From positions 1-50,479 of the forward strand of contig JAJFUR010000037.1 of assembly GCA_021372335.1 (NCBI GenBank): a DNA stretch of 50,479 nt, written 5' to 3'. The DNA comes from Methanobacteriota archaeon (GTDB lineage: Archaea > Thermoplasmatota > Thermoplasmata > Methanomassiliicoccales > UBA472). Made by a program: the position numbers and the translations under genes. Shown piece after piece: positions 7,821-16,360 of this stretch (the first letter of the stretch is position 1; every line of letters starts with the position of its first letter). The notes under the pieces were generated by a model. That model was not told the DNA's origin, did not search any database, and saw only the letters and a program-made list of their open reading frames with translations.

Positions 7821-8767
7821 GCGCCCCACATCCGGGGGTACGTCCCTTCGGGCAGGAACACCCGCACGGTCCGGACCGCCCTTCCCTTGTATGCCCTGTG
7901 CATGTCCCGCGCGGCCATGGTGGCGGTGCCCAGCGCCAGCGCCTCCCCCTTCAGGGTCAGGAGGGCGACCTGCGCCCCCTTCTCGATGCCCTCGTCCAGG
8001 GAGACGATGCCGGGGGCGTTCAGGTCCGCCCCATGCGCCACCGCATCGACCGCGCTGTCCTTGACGATGACCTTCGGCAGCGGCTCCAGCAGGACCTCCA
8101 TCGGCCTGATGATGCGGCGCAGCCAGGTATCATCCCCTTCCCTCCAGCGCACCACAGCGTCCGTGAGCTCCTGCAGCGTGACCGCCTCCTTCTCGGTCAT
8201 CGCGCCCGAGCGGGTGCGCCGGAGGGCCCTCATGTTCGCCCCCACCCCAAGGGCCTCCCCGATGTCCACGCACAGCGTGCGGACGTACGTCCCGGCATCG
8301 CAGTCCACCTTGAACAGGACGTCCCTGCCGTCCACCTCCAGGACGTCGATCGAGCTGACCTTCCGTACCCTCATGGCCACCTTGACCGCCGAGCGCACGG
8401 GCGGGGTCTGGTATATGGGGCCAACGAACGTCCCGATGACCTCCCGTACCTTTTTCTCCGGGACCGGCCGATGAAGGTACATGTGGCACACGTACTGCTT
8501 ATCTGAGCGGAGGACGAGGTCGGTCATGCGCACCGCCCTCCCCAGGGCGATGGGGAGCACCCCGCTGACATTGGGGTCGAGCGTTCCTCCGTGGCCGATC
8601 CTCTCCACCCCCAGGATGTCCTTCACCCAGGCGGTGACCTGGTGCGAGGTCGGCCCCTGCACCTTGTCGAGGACGATGACCCCCCCATCCAAGAGCTCCT
8701 CCACCGTCCGGTCCTCGGGCCGCTTCCCCCGGGCAAGCGTCCTCGGCCCCTTGTCCCGGACGAGCAT
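7811..8767 (-). CDS. cbf5: tRNA/rRNA pseudouridine synthase Cbf5 (H/ACA RNP)
   Basis: This 318-aa enzyme is the archaeal TruB/Cbf5 (dyskerin) protein, which isomerises uridine to pseudouridine in rRNA guided by H/ACA RNAs and modifies U55 in tRNA. The catalytic motif GGTLDPNVSG (about residues 60-69, Asp64) is present. It is followed by the conserved PPVRSAVK region and the DCDAGTYVRTL motif. A C-terminal PUA domain (about 230-310) is visible through the KGAQVALLTLKGEALALG pattern. It is the last gene of the ribosomal/secY superoperon, its ATG one base after the cmk stop. Stop TAG. eL14, often found beside cbf5 in other archaea, is absent here. Confidence 0.93.
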   Translation of the reverse strand: MLVRDKGPRTLARGKRPEDRTVEELLDGGVIVLDKVQGPTSHQVTAWVKDILGVERIGHGGTLDPNVSGVLPIALGRAVRMTDLVLRSDKQYVCHMYLHRPVPEKKVREVIGTFVGPIYQTPPVRSAVKVAMRVRKVSSIDVLEVDGRDVLFKVDCDAGTYVRTLCVDIGEALGVGANMRALRRTRSGAMTEKEAVTLQELTDAVVRWREGDDTWLRRIIRPMEVLLEPLPKVIVKDSAVDAVAHGADLNAPGIVSLDEGIEKGAQVALLTLKGEALALGTATMAARDMHRAYKGRAVRTVRVFLPEGTYPRMWGAQQ

Positions 8768-8768
8768 C

Positions 8769-9299
8769 TCAACCGCCCCTGACGCGGGCAATGATCCGTT
8801 CGACCACCTGCTCCGGGGTGAGGGCGCCAGTGTCGATGACCATGTCGTAGATCGAACGGTCGGCCACATCGATGTCATAGAACCTGCGGTACCTCAGCGC
8901 TTCGCTCGCCTCACGGGCGCTCATCTCGTCCATGGCCTCCCGCAGCCCTACCCCCTCCCGCCCGGAGACGCGCTTGGCGCGTACCTCCAGGGGTGCGTCC
9001 AGATAGACGCAGAGGGCCGGGATGGCGTTGCGGCGAAGCAACTGCCCTGCCAATCTCCCCTCGAGGATGACGTCCTCCTCCTGCCGTGCGCGCTGGAGGA
9101 GGCGGTCGTCGATGAGCCTGTCGTACTTGGGGTCCTGCTCGGCCAGCCTGCCGAACTCCTCCAAGGACATGCCCAGCTCTTTGGCCATCTCCCGGAAGAG
9201 GTGCCCGGATATGGCCGTCGGCCATCCCAGGGCCTCGCTGAGCAGCCGGCACACCGTGGTCTTGCCACTGCCGATCGTTCCGCTGATGGTGATCCTCAT
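8769..9299 (-). CDS. cmk: Cytidylate kinase (archaeal Cmk)
   Basis: This 176-aa P-loop kinase phosphorylates CMP/dCMP with ATP. The protein begins directly with the Walker A strand, ITISGTIGSGKTT (residues 3-15). It contains the archaeal Cmk GHLFREMAKELGMSLEEF segment and the DAPLEVRAKR lid region. I chose the ATG at 9299, which overlaps the stop of the insertase gene (ATGA), because the family starts with MRITISG. Upstream in-frame codons lie inside the previous gene. Translation is probably coupled within the superoperon. Stop TGA. Confidence 0.92.
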   Translation of the reverse strand: MRITISGTIGSGKTTVCRLLSEALGWPTAISGHLFREMAKELGMSLEEFGRLAEQDPKYDRLIDDRLLQRARQEEDVILEGRLAGQLLRRNAIPALCVYLDAPLEVRAKRVSGREGVGLREAMDEMSAREASEALRYRRFYDIDVADRSIYDMVIDTGALTPEQVVERIIARVRGG

Positions 9300-9949
9300 T
9301 TCCCTTCGGCCTTGAGCTCTTTCAACCGCCTCTTGAACGAGAAGTACCTCAGCCCCCTTGAAAGCACCTGCCCGAATGGGATGCTTATCAGCGAATAGAG
9401 CAGCACCCACGATGGGAGCACATAGGTGTCGTTCAGGTCGGCCACTTTGGACCACGGGACCGTGATGAGCGCACTGTCCATGTTGCCGACGAAGACCGCC
9501 AGCCAGGCGAAGATGGGGATGATGATGAGCATGGTCACCGGCATCAGCTTCATCTGGGTGGTGGTCTGCTTCATGGACTCCTCCATGACCTTCGGCTGCA
9601 TCTCCATCAGTTTCTTCAGCTTGTAGGTGTTGTTCTCCAGGCGGGCCTGGCGCATCTCCTTGTTGAAGGCGGACATTATCCGTTGGCTTTCAGCCTGCTT
9701 CACGTAATCGGTGAAGAAGTGGCGGACCACTATGCTGAGGAAGGTCATGAACGCCCCCGTGAGGAACAAGGTGACAACGGGCATGGTCCCATCGAAGCCC
9801 CAGAGAGGGGTCAGGCCCAGCCCGACCAGCTCCCCGAGGCTGGTCCTCAGGTTCTGATCGAACATCACGAAGATCGCCATGACGAAGACGAAGATCATCA
9901 GCATTCTGCTGGTGGTCGCCTTGGCGTTCTGGGGCGGTGCGTCTGCCAT
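9296..9949 (-). CDS. EMC3/TMCO1-type membrane insertase (DUF106, Oxa1 superfamily)
   Basis: This 217-aa membrane protein is the archaeal member of the Oxa1/YidC/EMC3 superfamily, which helps insert proteins into the cytoplasmic membrane. It has an N-terminal helix (about 16-33), a second helix at about 58-75, and a charged cytoplasmic coiled coil (about 85-125, with repeated Met and Gln, typical of the family). Two further hydrophobic segments follow (about 133-152 and 178-197), then a basic tail (FKRRLKELKAEGK). It sits 6 bp after secY, which fits a shared job with the translocon. In many archaea adk lies between these two genes; here it does not. Confidence 0.88.
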   Translation of the reverse strand: MADAPPQNAKATTSRMLMIFVFVMAIFVMFDQNLRTSLGELVGLGLTPLWGFDGTMPVVTLFLTGAFMTFLSIVVRHFFTDYVKQAESQRIMSAFNKEMRQARLENNTYKLKKLMEMQPKVMEESMKQTTTQMKLMPVTMLIIIPIFAWLAVFVGNMDSALITVPWSKVADLNDTYVLPSWVLLYSLISIPFGQVLSRGLRYFSFKRRLKELKAEGK

Positions 9950-9955
9950 TCCTCA

Positions 9956-11536
9956 TCACTCTCCACCGAAGAATCCCCGCAGCACGGGGTGCATCTCCAT
10001 CATCTGCTCCCTCCCTATCGCCTCGTAGAACTGGATCATTATGCCCACCGACAGCAACACGCCGGTCCCGCTCGCGTTCCCCACCGTCCCGATCAGATCC
10101 GCTCCGGCCGCCAATGCCCCGACAACGGCCCCGGAGATCACCGTCACGACAGGGATGTACCTTTCCAGCACCCGCTTGAGCACCCGGGGGTCGCGCCGGA
10201 AGCCAGGGATCTGAAGCCCCGAGGACTCGATCTGCCTTGCAACGGCCTCCGGCCCCATATTGGTGGTCATGATCCAGAACTTGGCGAATAGGACGGAGCC
10301 TCCGACCATCACGCCCACGTAGATGAGCACGTGCAGCAGCACCTTCAGGGAGCTATGTCCATAGACCATGCTCCCGTAGGTGCCCGGGTCCAACATCGGC
10401 AGGAGCCAGTCCCCTACCCCGCTGGGCGTGGAGAGGTACCAGGCCAAACCGGAGGTGGCCCGGTTCTCTCCGGGGGGATAGACCCCCAACCAATCTGCAT
10501 GCCCGATGAGAGGGATGCCGCTCAGAAAGTCGTTGGTATAGAACAGCATGGTGAACATGCTGACGTTCGCCAGCAGCGCGGCCATCAGGATGACCGGGAT
10601 GTTGGACGCGTAGATCAGTTTGATCGGGTATCTTCCCCGCGCCCCCCTCGCGGTCCCATGCGCCAGGGGCAGTTCGATGCGAGCCGATTCCACATAGGCC
10701 ACGAAGAGGAAGATGACGATCGTGCCTATGAGCGCGATAAGGGGATTGGGGTTTGCGATGAGGATCTGTTCATAGCCTCCGCTGGCAAGGTCGGCCGCCG
10801 ACTGATGGGTCAGGATGTAGATCGTCTTGGGGATCGTTCCTACTGGAAGATTGCTATTGCTCAATGGCTGATCCGGATAGTAGCCCTCGGTGTTCAGCGT
10901 CCCGGTGAACAGCGCCTCCGCGACGCCGGCGGCGATGAACAGTGAGATGCCGCTGCCTATGCCCCACTTCGACACCACCTCGTCCATGAGGAACACGAGA
11001 TATGAGCCGACGCATAGTTGGACGACGATGATCAATCGGGCGATGTTCTCTCCCCGGAGGAGCCCCGAGGCCCCGAACGTCCCGTTGAGCCCGGAGATGA
11101 GGGAATCGGAAGGGACCAGGTACCCGAACACCTGGGGCACCGCCTCGACCAGGATCATCACTATGACCAGGAACTTCTGGGTGCTCTGATAGACCGCCTT
11201 GTCCTCGCGGTTGGTGAGATCGAGCTTGATTATCTTCGCCCCCACGAACAGCTGCATGATGATGGAGGCGGTGACTATCGGGCCTATGCCCAGATGCATG
11301 AGCGAGCCCTGCGCCCCGGCCAGGATGGCCCTGTACTGGGCGAACAGGTCCACGGTCTTCTCGCTGTCCAACCCGTAAAGGAAGACGTTGGTCATAACGA
11401 AGTAGAACACCAGGATGACTATGACCCACAGCATCTTGGTCCGGAAATGGACGTGCCCTTCGGGTTTGGAAACCGCCGGTAGGCGGTCCGTTATCGGCTT
11501 CAGCTTGTACAGCCTGCTCTTCTGGTCGTCGGCCAT
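9956..11536 (-). CDS. secY: Preprotein translocase subunit SecY
   Basis: This 526-aa protein is the channel subunit of the Sec translocon. About ten hydrophobic helices are visible. The plug-region sequence LMHLGIGPIVTASIIMQL and the conserved cytoplasmic loop ESARIELPLAHG (about 245-257) and GPEAVARQIESSGLQIPGFR (about 430-450) are typical. At 526 aa it is somewhat longer than the archaeal average; the extra length lies in extracellular loops around residues 205-235 and 340-390. I chose the ATG at 11536 because GGTGCTC precedes it. It follows uL15 in the standard spc order. Confidence 0.95.
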   Translation of the reverse strand: MADDQKSRLYKLKPITDRLPAVSKPEGHVHFRTKMLWVIVILVFYFVMTNVFLYGLDSEKTVDLFAQYRAILAGAQGSLMHLGIGPIVTASIIMQLFVGAKIIKLDLTNREDKAVYQSTQKFLVIVMILVEAVPQVFGYLVPSDSLISGLNGTFGASGLLRGENIARLIIVVQLCVGSYLVFLMDEVVSKWGIGSGISLFIAAGVAEALFTGTLNTEGYYPDQPLSNSNLPVGTIPKTIYILTHQSAADLASGGYEQILIANPNPLIALIGTIVIFLFVAYVESARIELPLAHGTARGARGRYPIKLIYASNIPVILMAALLANVSMFTMLFYTNDFLSGIPLIGHADWLGVYPPGENRATSGLAWYLSTPSGVGDWLLPMLDPGTYGSMVYGHSSLKVLLHVLIYVGVMVGGSVLFAKFWIMTTNMGPEAVARQIESSGLQIPGFRRDPRVLKRVLERYIPVVTVISGAVVGALAAGADLIGTVGNASGTGVLLSVGIMIQFYEAIGREQMMEMHPVLRGFFGGE

Positions 11537-11552
11537 GAGCACCACGTGCTAC

Positions 11553-11981
11553 TTACTCTGGCACCACGATATGCCCGCCTGCCTTTTCAACCTTGGCCTT
11601 CGCCAAGGCGGTGGCCTCCGCGACGGAGACCACGAAGGGCGTGCTCACCTGGCCGTTCCCCAGCAGCTTGTCGACGCCCAGGGCGCCAAGGTCGATGGAG
11701 ATCTTTCCGTCCCTCTCGACCGCGGTCCCCTGGGCCTTCATGACCTGCAGGGTCTGCTCCAGATCGCCCACGTTCATCGTGATCTTCGCGGACACGGTCT
11801 TCTGAGGCCGCTTGAAGCCGTGCCGGCCGAAATGGTCGGGCATATACTTCAGCATGTACTGGGCCTTGTGCTTGTGCAGGCCAGCGTTGCCCTTGCCCCC
11901 GTGCTTTCCGGCACCTCGACCGCTCTTCTTTCCGCGACCATGGGTCCTGGAGCCCCTGAACTTCTCGGTTCTGCTAACCAT
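11553..11981 (-). CDS. rpl15p: 50S ribosomal protein uL15
   Basis: This 142-aa large-subunit protein has the typical Gly/Arg/Lys-rich N-terminus (GRGKKSGRGAGKHGGKGNAG, about residues 14-33) that threads into 23S rRNA. A globular C-terminal domain ends in KVEKAGGHIVV. I chose the ATG at 11981 over an in-frame GTG 9 nt upstream because AGGTGAT lies 4 nt before it and matches the 16S anti-Shine-Dalgarno. It lies between uL30 and secY as in the archaeal spc operon. Stop TAA. Confidence 0.94.
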   Translation of the reverse strand: MVSRTEKFRGSRTHGRGKKSGRGAGKHGGKGNAGLHKHKAQYMLKYMPDHFGRHGFKRPQKTVSAKITMNVGDLEQTLQVMKAQGTAVERDGKISIDLGALGVDKLLGNGQVSTPFVVSVAEATALAKAKVEKAGGHIVVPE

Positions 11982-11992
11982 CGATATCACCT

Positions 11993-12457
11993 TTAGATCA
12001 TCCTGGAGATGAGGTCGTTTATCTCCTCTCCTCGGTAGCCCAGGGCACCCCCGGCCCCGAAGCCGCGCTTGACCCCTTCATAGCCCTTCTTGGGCGGGCT
12101 CAGGCGGAACAGGGGCTTCACATCCTTCATGTCCGAGTACTTTGCCTCGCCCTTGACTATGCCCTTGGCGAAGGCCATTATGGAACCGAACGGGGTATTG
12201 TCCTTGACCACCTGATCGTCTATCGGCCTGTCGCCAACCAATCGGCCGCGGAACTTGATCATTCGGGCCAGCGTCTCCTCCGAGACCTCTCCCCAGGTGA
12301 TGTAGTCCTTGGCCTTCATCAGCATGCCCTTTATCTCATCCGTCTCGGGAAGGACCACGCAATGGTTCGCCCGGGTGAGGCGAAGCATACGCATGGTGTC
12401 CTCAACGTCGCTACGGACGCCGGAATGCCCGCGGATGCGTACAGCTGCATATGCCAT
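11993..12457 (-). CDS. rpl30p: 50S ribosomal protein uL30
   Basis: This 154-aa archaeal-type uL30 is longer than the bacterial form. The N-terminal strand YAAVRIRGHSG and the TMRMLRLTRANHCVVLP segment are typical, and the C-terminus carries the archaeal extension with PKKGYEGVKRGFGAGG. Two starts compete. The ATG at 12463 overlaps the uS5 stop; the ATG at 12457 sits 6 nt after a strong GGAGGA. I prefer 12457. Stop TAA. Confidence 0.93.
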   Translation of the reverse strand: MAYAAVRIRGHSGVRSDVEDTMRMLRLTRANHCVVLPETDEIKGMLMKAKDYITWGEVSEETLARMIKFRGRLVGDRPIDDQVVKDNTPFGSIMAFAKGIVKGEAKYSDMKDVKPLFRLSPPKKGYEGVKRGFGAGGALGYRGEEINDLISRMI

Positions 12458-12459
12458 GC

Positions 12460-13137
12460 TCATTCCTCCTGTCCGGGGGCGCCTTCCTCGGCCACGTGCA
12501 CCTGCACCGGCCCGCTGACGATGTGCTGCCTCCTCTCCTGCTCCTCCGAGACGCGCATCTCGATGGTGTTCTGCAGGGCGTAGAAGGTCGCATACGCGTA
12601 GTTCACGGTCGTCTTGGTATGCCCCTTGGCGAAGCCCCAGGAGTCCTTGACCCCGGCGAGCGTAAGGAGGCTCTTGGCCACGTCCCCCACCGCCAGGGAT
12701 ATCCCCCTCGGGGCGGGCTTAAGGACAACCTCCACCGAACCGGACTTGCCGACGACGGTGAAGGGAAGCGAGTGCGGGGCGCCGCACCCGCACTCCCACG
12801 AGCCGCATCCCCGCTTGATCTCGATTATGTTCAGCTTGGCGTTGTCTATCGCCTTGCGGATGGAGGGTCCCACCTCCTTCCCCTTCGCCCGACCGATGCC
12901 GATGAAGCCATCGCCGTTGCCTACCACGCAGGTGATGCGGAACTTCACCCTTCTCCCGGAGTCGGTCATCCTCTGCACAATGTTGACGTCGATGACCTCG
13001 TCCTTGAGGTCGGGGAGCAGTATGTCCACTATCTCCGGCTCGCGCAGGGGGAGCTTGGTTGCCAGTGCCTGGCTCATGGTGGTTATCTCACCATTGAGCA
13101 CCATCTTTCCCAACCTGGTCTTAGGTACCCAGTCCAT
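12460..13137 (-). CDS. rps5p: 30S ribosomal protein uS5
   Basis: This 225-aa small-subunit protein contains the double-stranded-RNA-binding-like N-terminal domain with VVGNGDGFIGIGRAKGKE (about 70-87). The C-terminal ribosomal-fold domain includes GVKDSWGFAKGHTKTTVN. uS5 shapes the mRNA entry site and decoding fidelity. The ATG at 13137 lies one base after the uL18 stop. The C-terminal tail (EEQERRQHIV to the end) is acidic and Gln-rich, as in euryarchaeal homologues. Stop TGA overlaps the uL30 region. Confidence 0.94.
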   Translation of the reverse strand: MDWVPKTRLGKMVLNGEITTMSQALATKLPLREPEIVDILLPDLKDEVIDVNIVQRMTDSGRRVKFRITCVVGNGDGFIGIGRAKGKEVGPSIRKAIDNAKLNIIEIKRGCGSWECGCGAPHSLPFTVVGKSGSVEVVLKPAPRGISLAVGDVAKSLLTLAGVKDSWGFAKGHTKTTVNYAYATFYALQNTIEMRVSEEQERRQHIVSGPVQVHVAEEGAPGQEE

Positions 13138-13138
13138 C

Positions 13139-13639
13139 TCAGTTCGCCTCCATGCGGGTCTTGATGTCCATTACCATCCTCTCCACGTCATCGCCGATGT
13201 GCTTGCCCGCAAGCCGCTCCTTGCTCGGCAGCACCTCCTTGCCGTGGGGGATGCGCATTCCGGCGTCCAGCATGCCTTTCAGCGCGGCGAACGCCGTGGC
13301 GCCCTTGGCGGGCACCTTCAGGCCGATGTCGAGTACGGCCTCATTCACTCCCTTGGCGACGGCCTTCTTCCCGGCCAGGTACCCGGTGAGGTATGCGGCG
13401 GGAACGTTGCCGGTGGCCTTGTCCCATCCCATTCCCAGCAGCTCGCGGGAGTGGGCGGTGACTAGGACCCGGTCCCCCTGGGGATCGAAGTCCACGATCT
13501 GCACGCTGATATGGCGCAGGGAGGTGCGCACGACCGCGCGCGGGACCCCGGCCCTCAACAGCCTCGCCCTCTGTCTGTAATCGGTCCGGCCTTCGCGCCT
13601 GCGGCGGAAGGCCACCTTGTATCTCGGTCCCTGGGCCAT
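13139..13639 (-). CDS. rpl18p: 50S ribosomal protein uL18
   Basis: This 166-aa protein binds 5S rRNA with uL5. The N-terminus (GPRYKVAFRRRREGRTDYRQ) is the classical archaeal/eukaryotic uL18 signature, and the TAYLTGYLAGKKAVAKG-like helix near residue 90 is conserved. Its ATG overlaps the eL19 stop (TGATG), indicating coupled translation. Length is normal for archaea. Stop TGA. Confidence 0.94.
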   Translation of the reverse strand: MAQGPRYKVAFRRRREGRTDYRQRARLLRAGVPRAVVRTSLRHISVQIVDFDPQGDRVLVTAHSRELLGMGWDKATGNVPAAYLTGYLAGKKAVAKGVNEAVLDIGLKVPAKGATAFAALKGMLDAGMRIPHGKEVLPSKERLAGKHIGDDVERMVMDIKTRMEAN

Positions 13640-14094
13640 CAGTTATCCTCCTTGAGGTAGCCTTCGGTCTTCAAGTGCATGAGCAGGTTGTTCCTGCTCC
13701 TGAACATGCCGCCCTTGGCCTTCATATAGAATTCACGGTACACCTTCGGGCTGATCTTGCCCTCGTCCCGCAGCCCACGCAGCGTGGCGCGCAGGGGCCG
13801 GATCGTTTGGATCCAGGCTTCCTTCTTCGGCCTCCTGGCCGTGGAGGTGCCCTTTCTGCTGCCCTGTCCACGCCTGCGTCCCTTGGCCTTCTGGGCCGAC
13901 CGGTGACGGGCCCGTCCTCTGGACACTCCCCTGACGGGCAAGGCGCGGATGGACCCGGACTGGATGGCCGTTCGGATGTCCGCCCGGGTTATGGCGTCTG
14001 CGACGTCCTCTATGCGGTTCGGATCGATCCAGACCCTGTTCTCCCCGCATTTCAGGACCTCGGCCGCCATGCGCTTCTGGTTCTTAAGATCCAT
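13639..14094 (-). CDS. rpl19e: 50S ribosomal protein eL19
   Basis: This 151-aa archaeal/eukaryotic-type protein begins MDLKNQKRMAAEVLKCG, the family N-terminus. It carries the very basic central segment (residues about 55-95, rich in Arg, Lys and Gly) and the RDEGKISPKVYREFYMKAKGG motif. An in-frame GTG at 14103 overlaps the eL32 stop. I prefer the ATG at 14094, which has GTGAG at good spacing. Stop TGA. Confidence 0.93.
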   Translation of the reverse strand: MDLKNQKRMAAEVLKCGENRVWIDPNRIEDVADAITRADIRTAIQSGSIRALPVRGVSRGRARHRSAQKAKGRRRGQGSRKGTSTARRPKKEAWIQTIRPLRATLRGLRDEGKISPKVYREFYMKAKGGMFRSRNNLLMHLKTEGYLKEDN

Positions 14095-14099
14095 CTGTC

Positions 14100-14744
14100 T
14101 CACGTCCTGTTCAATACGCGGATGCCTAGTTCATCCGCCCTCTCAGTTATCGCCGCTCTCTTCCTTCCGCCCACGGTGCCGCCGATGCGGATGGCCTGCA
14201 CCTTGGGGTCCACATCGTCCAGCTGCCATACGGTATGCACCAGGACCTCCTGGAATCCGGATGGGTGATAGCCGCGCACCGCCTTCGGTCCGCGGTAGCC
14301 GATCGAGACGACCGGCGGGCGGTACGAGAGATGGCGCCGCATCTTGGAGTGGATGCCCTTGGGCTTCCTCCACTTCTCGCCCAACCTCTGGTAGCGGAAC
14401 CACTCCTGCCTCAGGAAGGCCGGGCGGGCTGCGTTCTTAGCGCCCCTCAGCTCCAGGGCGGCCTTGAGCTCGGCATCGAGCACGGGCTTGACCTTCGGGA
14501 CGGTCTTCGCTTCCTCTTCCACGATCTCCGTCCCCTCCTCGCTGAGCAGTTCTATCCAATGGTCGGCGATCTTGTTGCCTACGCCGTCCAGGGCATCGAC
14601 GATCTCCTTCTTGCGGTCCTTGTCGTTCAACGCCGCCAGGAGCTCTTCCGTCTCCTCGATGCCCATCTCGGCCAGCTGAGCGGTGTACTCCTCCCGGTAA
14701 TAGGGGAGGTCCTGGATCCTCCTGATCTCCTTCTTGGCCGACAT
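14100..14744 (-). CDS. rpl32e: 50S ribosomal protein eL32 with N-terminal extension
   Basis: This 214-aa protein has the eL32 core in its C-terminal half: FLRQEWFRYQRLGEKWRKPKG and the HSKMRRHLSYRPP region, followed by VRGYHPSGFQEVLVH. The first roughly 90 residues are an extra, acidic, mostly helical domain. It contains a VDALDGVGNKIADHW stretch that resembles a helix-hairpin-helix motif, as seen in other euryarchaeal eL32 proteins. The ATG at 14744 overlaps the uL6 stop by one base. Stop TGA. Confidence 0.92.
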   Translation of the reverse strand: MSAKKEIRRIQDLPYYREEYTAQLAEMGIEETEELLAALNDKDRKKEIVDALDGVGNKIADHWIELLSEEGTEIVEEEAKTVPKVKPVLDAELKAALELRGAKNAARPAFLRQEWFRYQRLGEKWRKPKGIHSKMRRHLSYRPPVVSIGYRGPKAVRGYHPSGFQEVLVHTVWQLDDVDPKVQAIRIGGTVGGRKRAAITERADELGIRVLNRT

Positions 14745-15292
14745 CACTTGGGCCTCCTTGCCTTCTCTACTATATATATCCCGTCCTGGAACACCCGCGG
14801 GTCATAGCCCTTGATCCGGGTGGCGCGCTCGATGTTGGCGGCGGTCTGCGAGACCTTCTCCAGGTCGGAGCCGGTGACGAGGACCTCGTTCCCCTTGATG
14901 GTGACCTTGGCCCCGCTCAAGATGGGTGCGGAGCGCGGCGCCTTCTCGCCCAGGAAGTTCTCGATGACGAACCTATCACCCTTCACCATGATCTTCATGG
15001 GGAAGTGGGAGTAGACCATCTTCAAGGCGTACTCGAAGCCGTGGTTGGCCCCCTCGATCATGTTCCTCAGATGGGCCGCGTACGTGCCAACGAGGGCCTT
15101 CTCCTTGGTGCGAGGGTACTCGCACTCCACATGGAAGGTGTCGTCCTTGAAGGCGACGCTCACCCGGGGGTGGCTGAAGTCCCTGGTTACCGTGCCCTTG
15201 GGCCCCTTGACGGTGACCTCGGCCCCCTTCATGGCGACCTTCACCTCCTTCGGCACGTGCACCCTCTCGTCCAAATGTCCGGTTACTGTCAT
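14744..15292 (-). CDS. rpl6p: 50S ribosomal protein uL6
   Basis: This 182-aa large-subunit protein shows two similar alpha/beta domains, as expected for uL6. The first contains VTVKGPKGTVTRDFSHP, and the second includes KIMVKGDRFVIENFLGEK and TIKGNEVLVTGSDLEKVSQT. The C-terminal RVFQDGIYIVEK matches archaeal homologues. It contacts the sarcin-ricin loop region of 23S rRNA. It lies in the canonical place between uS8 and eL32. Stop TGA. Confidence 0.94.
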   Translation of the reverse strand: MTVTGHLDERVHVPKEVKVAMKGAEVTVKGPKGTVTRDFSHPRVSVAFKDDTFHVECEYPRTKEKALVGTYAAHLRNMIEGANHGFEYALKMVYSHFPMKIMVKGDRFVIENFLGEKAPRSAPILSGAKVTIKGNEVLVTGSDLEKVSQTAANIERATRIKGYDPRVFQDGIYIVEKARRPK

Positions 15293-15302
15293 GTCATTCC
15301 CC

Positions 15303-15692
15303 TCAGTAAACGAACGCGAGCAGCTTCCCGCCCACGCCCTTCTCCTTGGCCTCCATGTGGGTCATCACGCCATCGGTAGTGGTCAGGATGAGCACACCGA
15401 AGTCCTGGGCCGGCAGATAGCGGGCCTCGTACTCCTCCATGTCCACCTTCTTCACCGAATAGCGCGGCTTGATCACACCGCAATTGTTGATCCTCCCTTC
15501 CAGCATGACCTTGAACATTCCGGCCTTCCCGTCCTCTACGAACTCGAACTGGTTGATGTAGCCGTTGTCCTGCATCACCTTGAGCACCCGGCCGATAAGC
15601 TTGGAGGAGGGCCTGATCACGCACTCGCTCTTCCCTACGGCCGCAGCGTTCTTGATCGTGGACATCGCATCATTCAATGGATCGCTCTGCAT
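15303..15692 (-). CDS. rps8p: 30S ribosomal protein uS8
   Basis: This 129-aa protein binds the central domain of 16S rRNA. The N-terminus [20 protein letters not shown] is typical, and the C-terminal signature for archaeal uS8 ([20 protein letters not shown]) is present, ending GGKLLAFVY. The ATG at 15692 follows GGTGA with 5-6 nt spacing. Ten bases separate it from the uS14 stop. Stop TGA. Confidence 0.94.
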   Translation of the reverse strand: MQSDPLNDAMSTIKNAAAVGKSECVIRPSSKLIGRVLKVMQDNGYINQFEFVEDGKAGMFKVMLEGRINNCGVIKPRYSVKKVDMEEYEARYLPAQDFGVLILTTTDGVMTHMEAKEKGVGGKLLAFVY

Positions 15693-15701
15693 CTTTTCAC
15701 C

Positions 15702-15848
15702 TCACGAGTACTTCTTGAACCCTATCTGCGGCGCGATCTCCCTGAAGCATTGCCGGCAGAGATGCATGCCGTACCGGCGGACTATGCCCCTTCTCCGGCC
15801 ACACCTGGTGCAGCCCACGCTCCTTCCGAACTTCTTCTTGGGCTTCAA
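15702..15848 (-). CDS. rps14p: 30S ribosomal protein uS14 (zinc form, TTG start)
   Basis: This 48-aa gene is easy to miss because it is short and starts at TTG. The protein reads [16 protein letters not shown] (residues 2-17), has a second CRQC pair (residues 31-34) and ends IGFKKYS, the archaeal uS14 signature. The four cysteines (13, 16, 31, 34) form a zinc ribbon. The TTG at 15848 overlaps the uL5 stop (TTGA) and is preceded by GAGGTG, which fits the anti-Shine-Dalgarno; no ATG or GTG is available in frame. It fills the standard slot between uL5 and uS8. Confidence 0.93.
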   Translation of the reverse strand: MKPKKKFGRSVGCTRCGRRRGIVRRYGMHLCRQCFREIAPQIGFKKYS

Positions 15849-16360
15849 TCGATCACCTCGACGTTGAACTTCTGTGCGATGAACTCCATCGCCTCCTCCC
15901 TGGTCATGCGGTGGGACCGAGGGATGGGGCGGCGCATGATGCGGCGTCTGGCCACACGTCTTCCAGGCCTCTGGATGGACACGCTGATGTCCATTCCGAA
16001 TATGCCGATCTCAGGGTCGTACTTCATCCCGGAGAAGTCAGTGTAGTCCGCTATGCCGAAGGAGAGGTTCCCTTCCCTGTCGAAGGAATAGGAGGGGATG
16101 CGGTTCTCGCGGATGCTGAACGCCCTCCTGAGGAACTCCTCCGCCCTTTCTCCCCGCAGGGTCACAAGGCATCCGATGGGCATCCCCTCGCGGATGCCGA
16201 AGTCGCGGTTGGTCACCTTGGAGAAGGTCTGTCTGGACCTCTGTCCAGTGACCATCTCGATGACCTTCTGCGCCTTGACGAGGCGCTCGCCCGCCTCCCC
16301 AACGCCCATGTTCACGACCACCTTCTCGAGGTACGGTCGGCGCATCACGTTCTCACTCAT
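15845..16360 (-). CDS. rpl5p: 50S ribosomal protein uL5
   Basis: This 171-aa protein binds 5S rRNA and contacts the P-site tRNA. It contains [22 protein letters not shown] (in part, residues 6-25), the [21 protein letters not shown] region, and the [19 protein letters not shown] segment of archaeal uL5. Its ATG overlaps the eS4 stop (ATGA). Its own stop TGA overlaps the TTG start of uS14, so three genes are chained by 4-nt overlaps. Confidence 0.94.
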   Translation of the reverse strand: MSENVMRRPYLEKVVVNMGVGEAGERLVKAQKVIEMVTGQRSRQTFSKVTNRDFGIREGMPIGCLVTLRGERAEEFLRRAFSIRENRIPSYSFDREGNLSFGIADYTDFSGMKYDPEIGIFGMDISVSIQRPGRRVARRRIMRRPIPRSHRMTREEAMEFIAQKFNVEVID

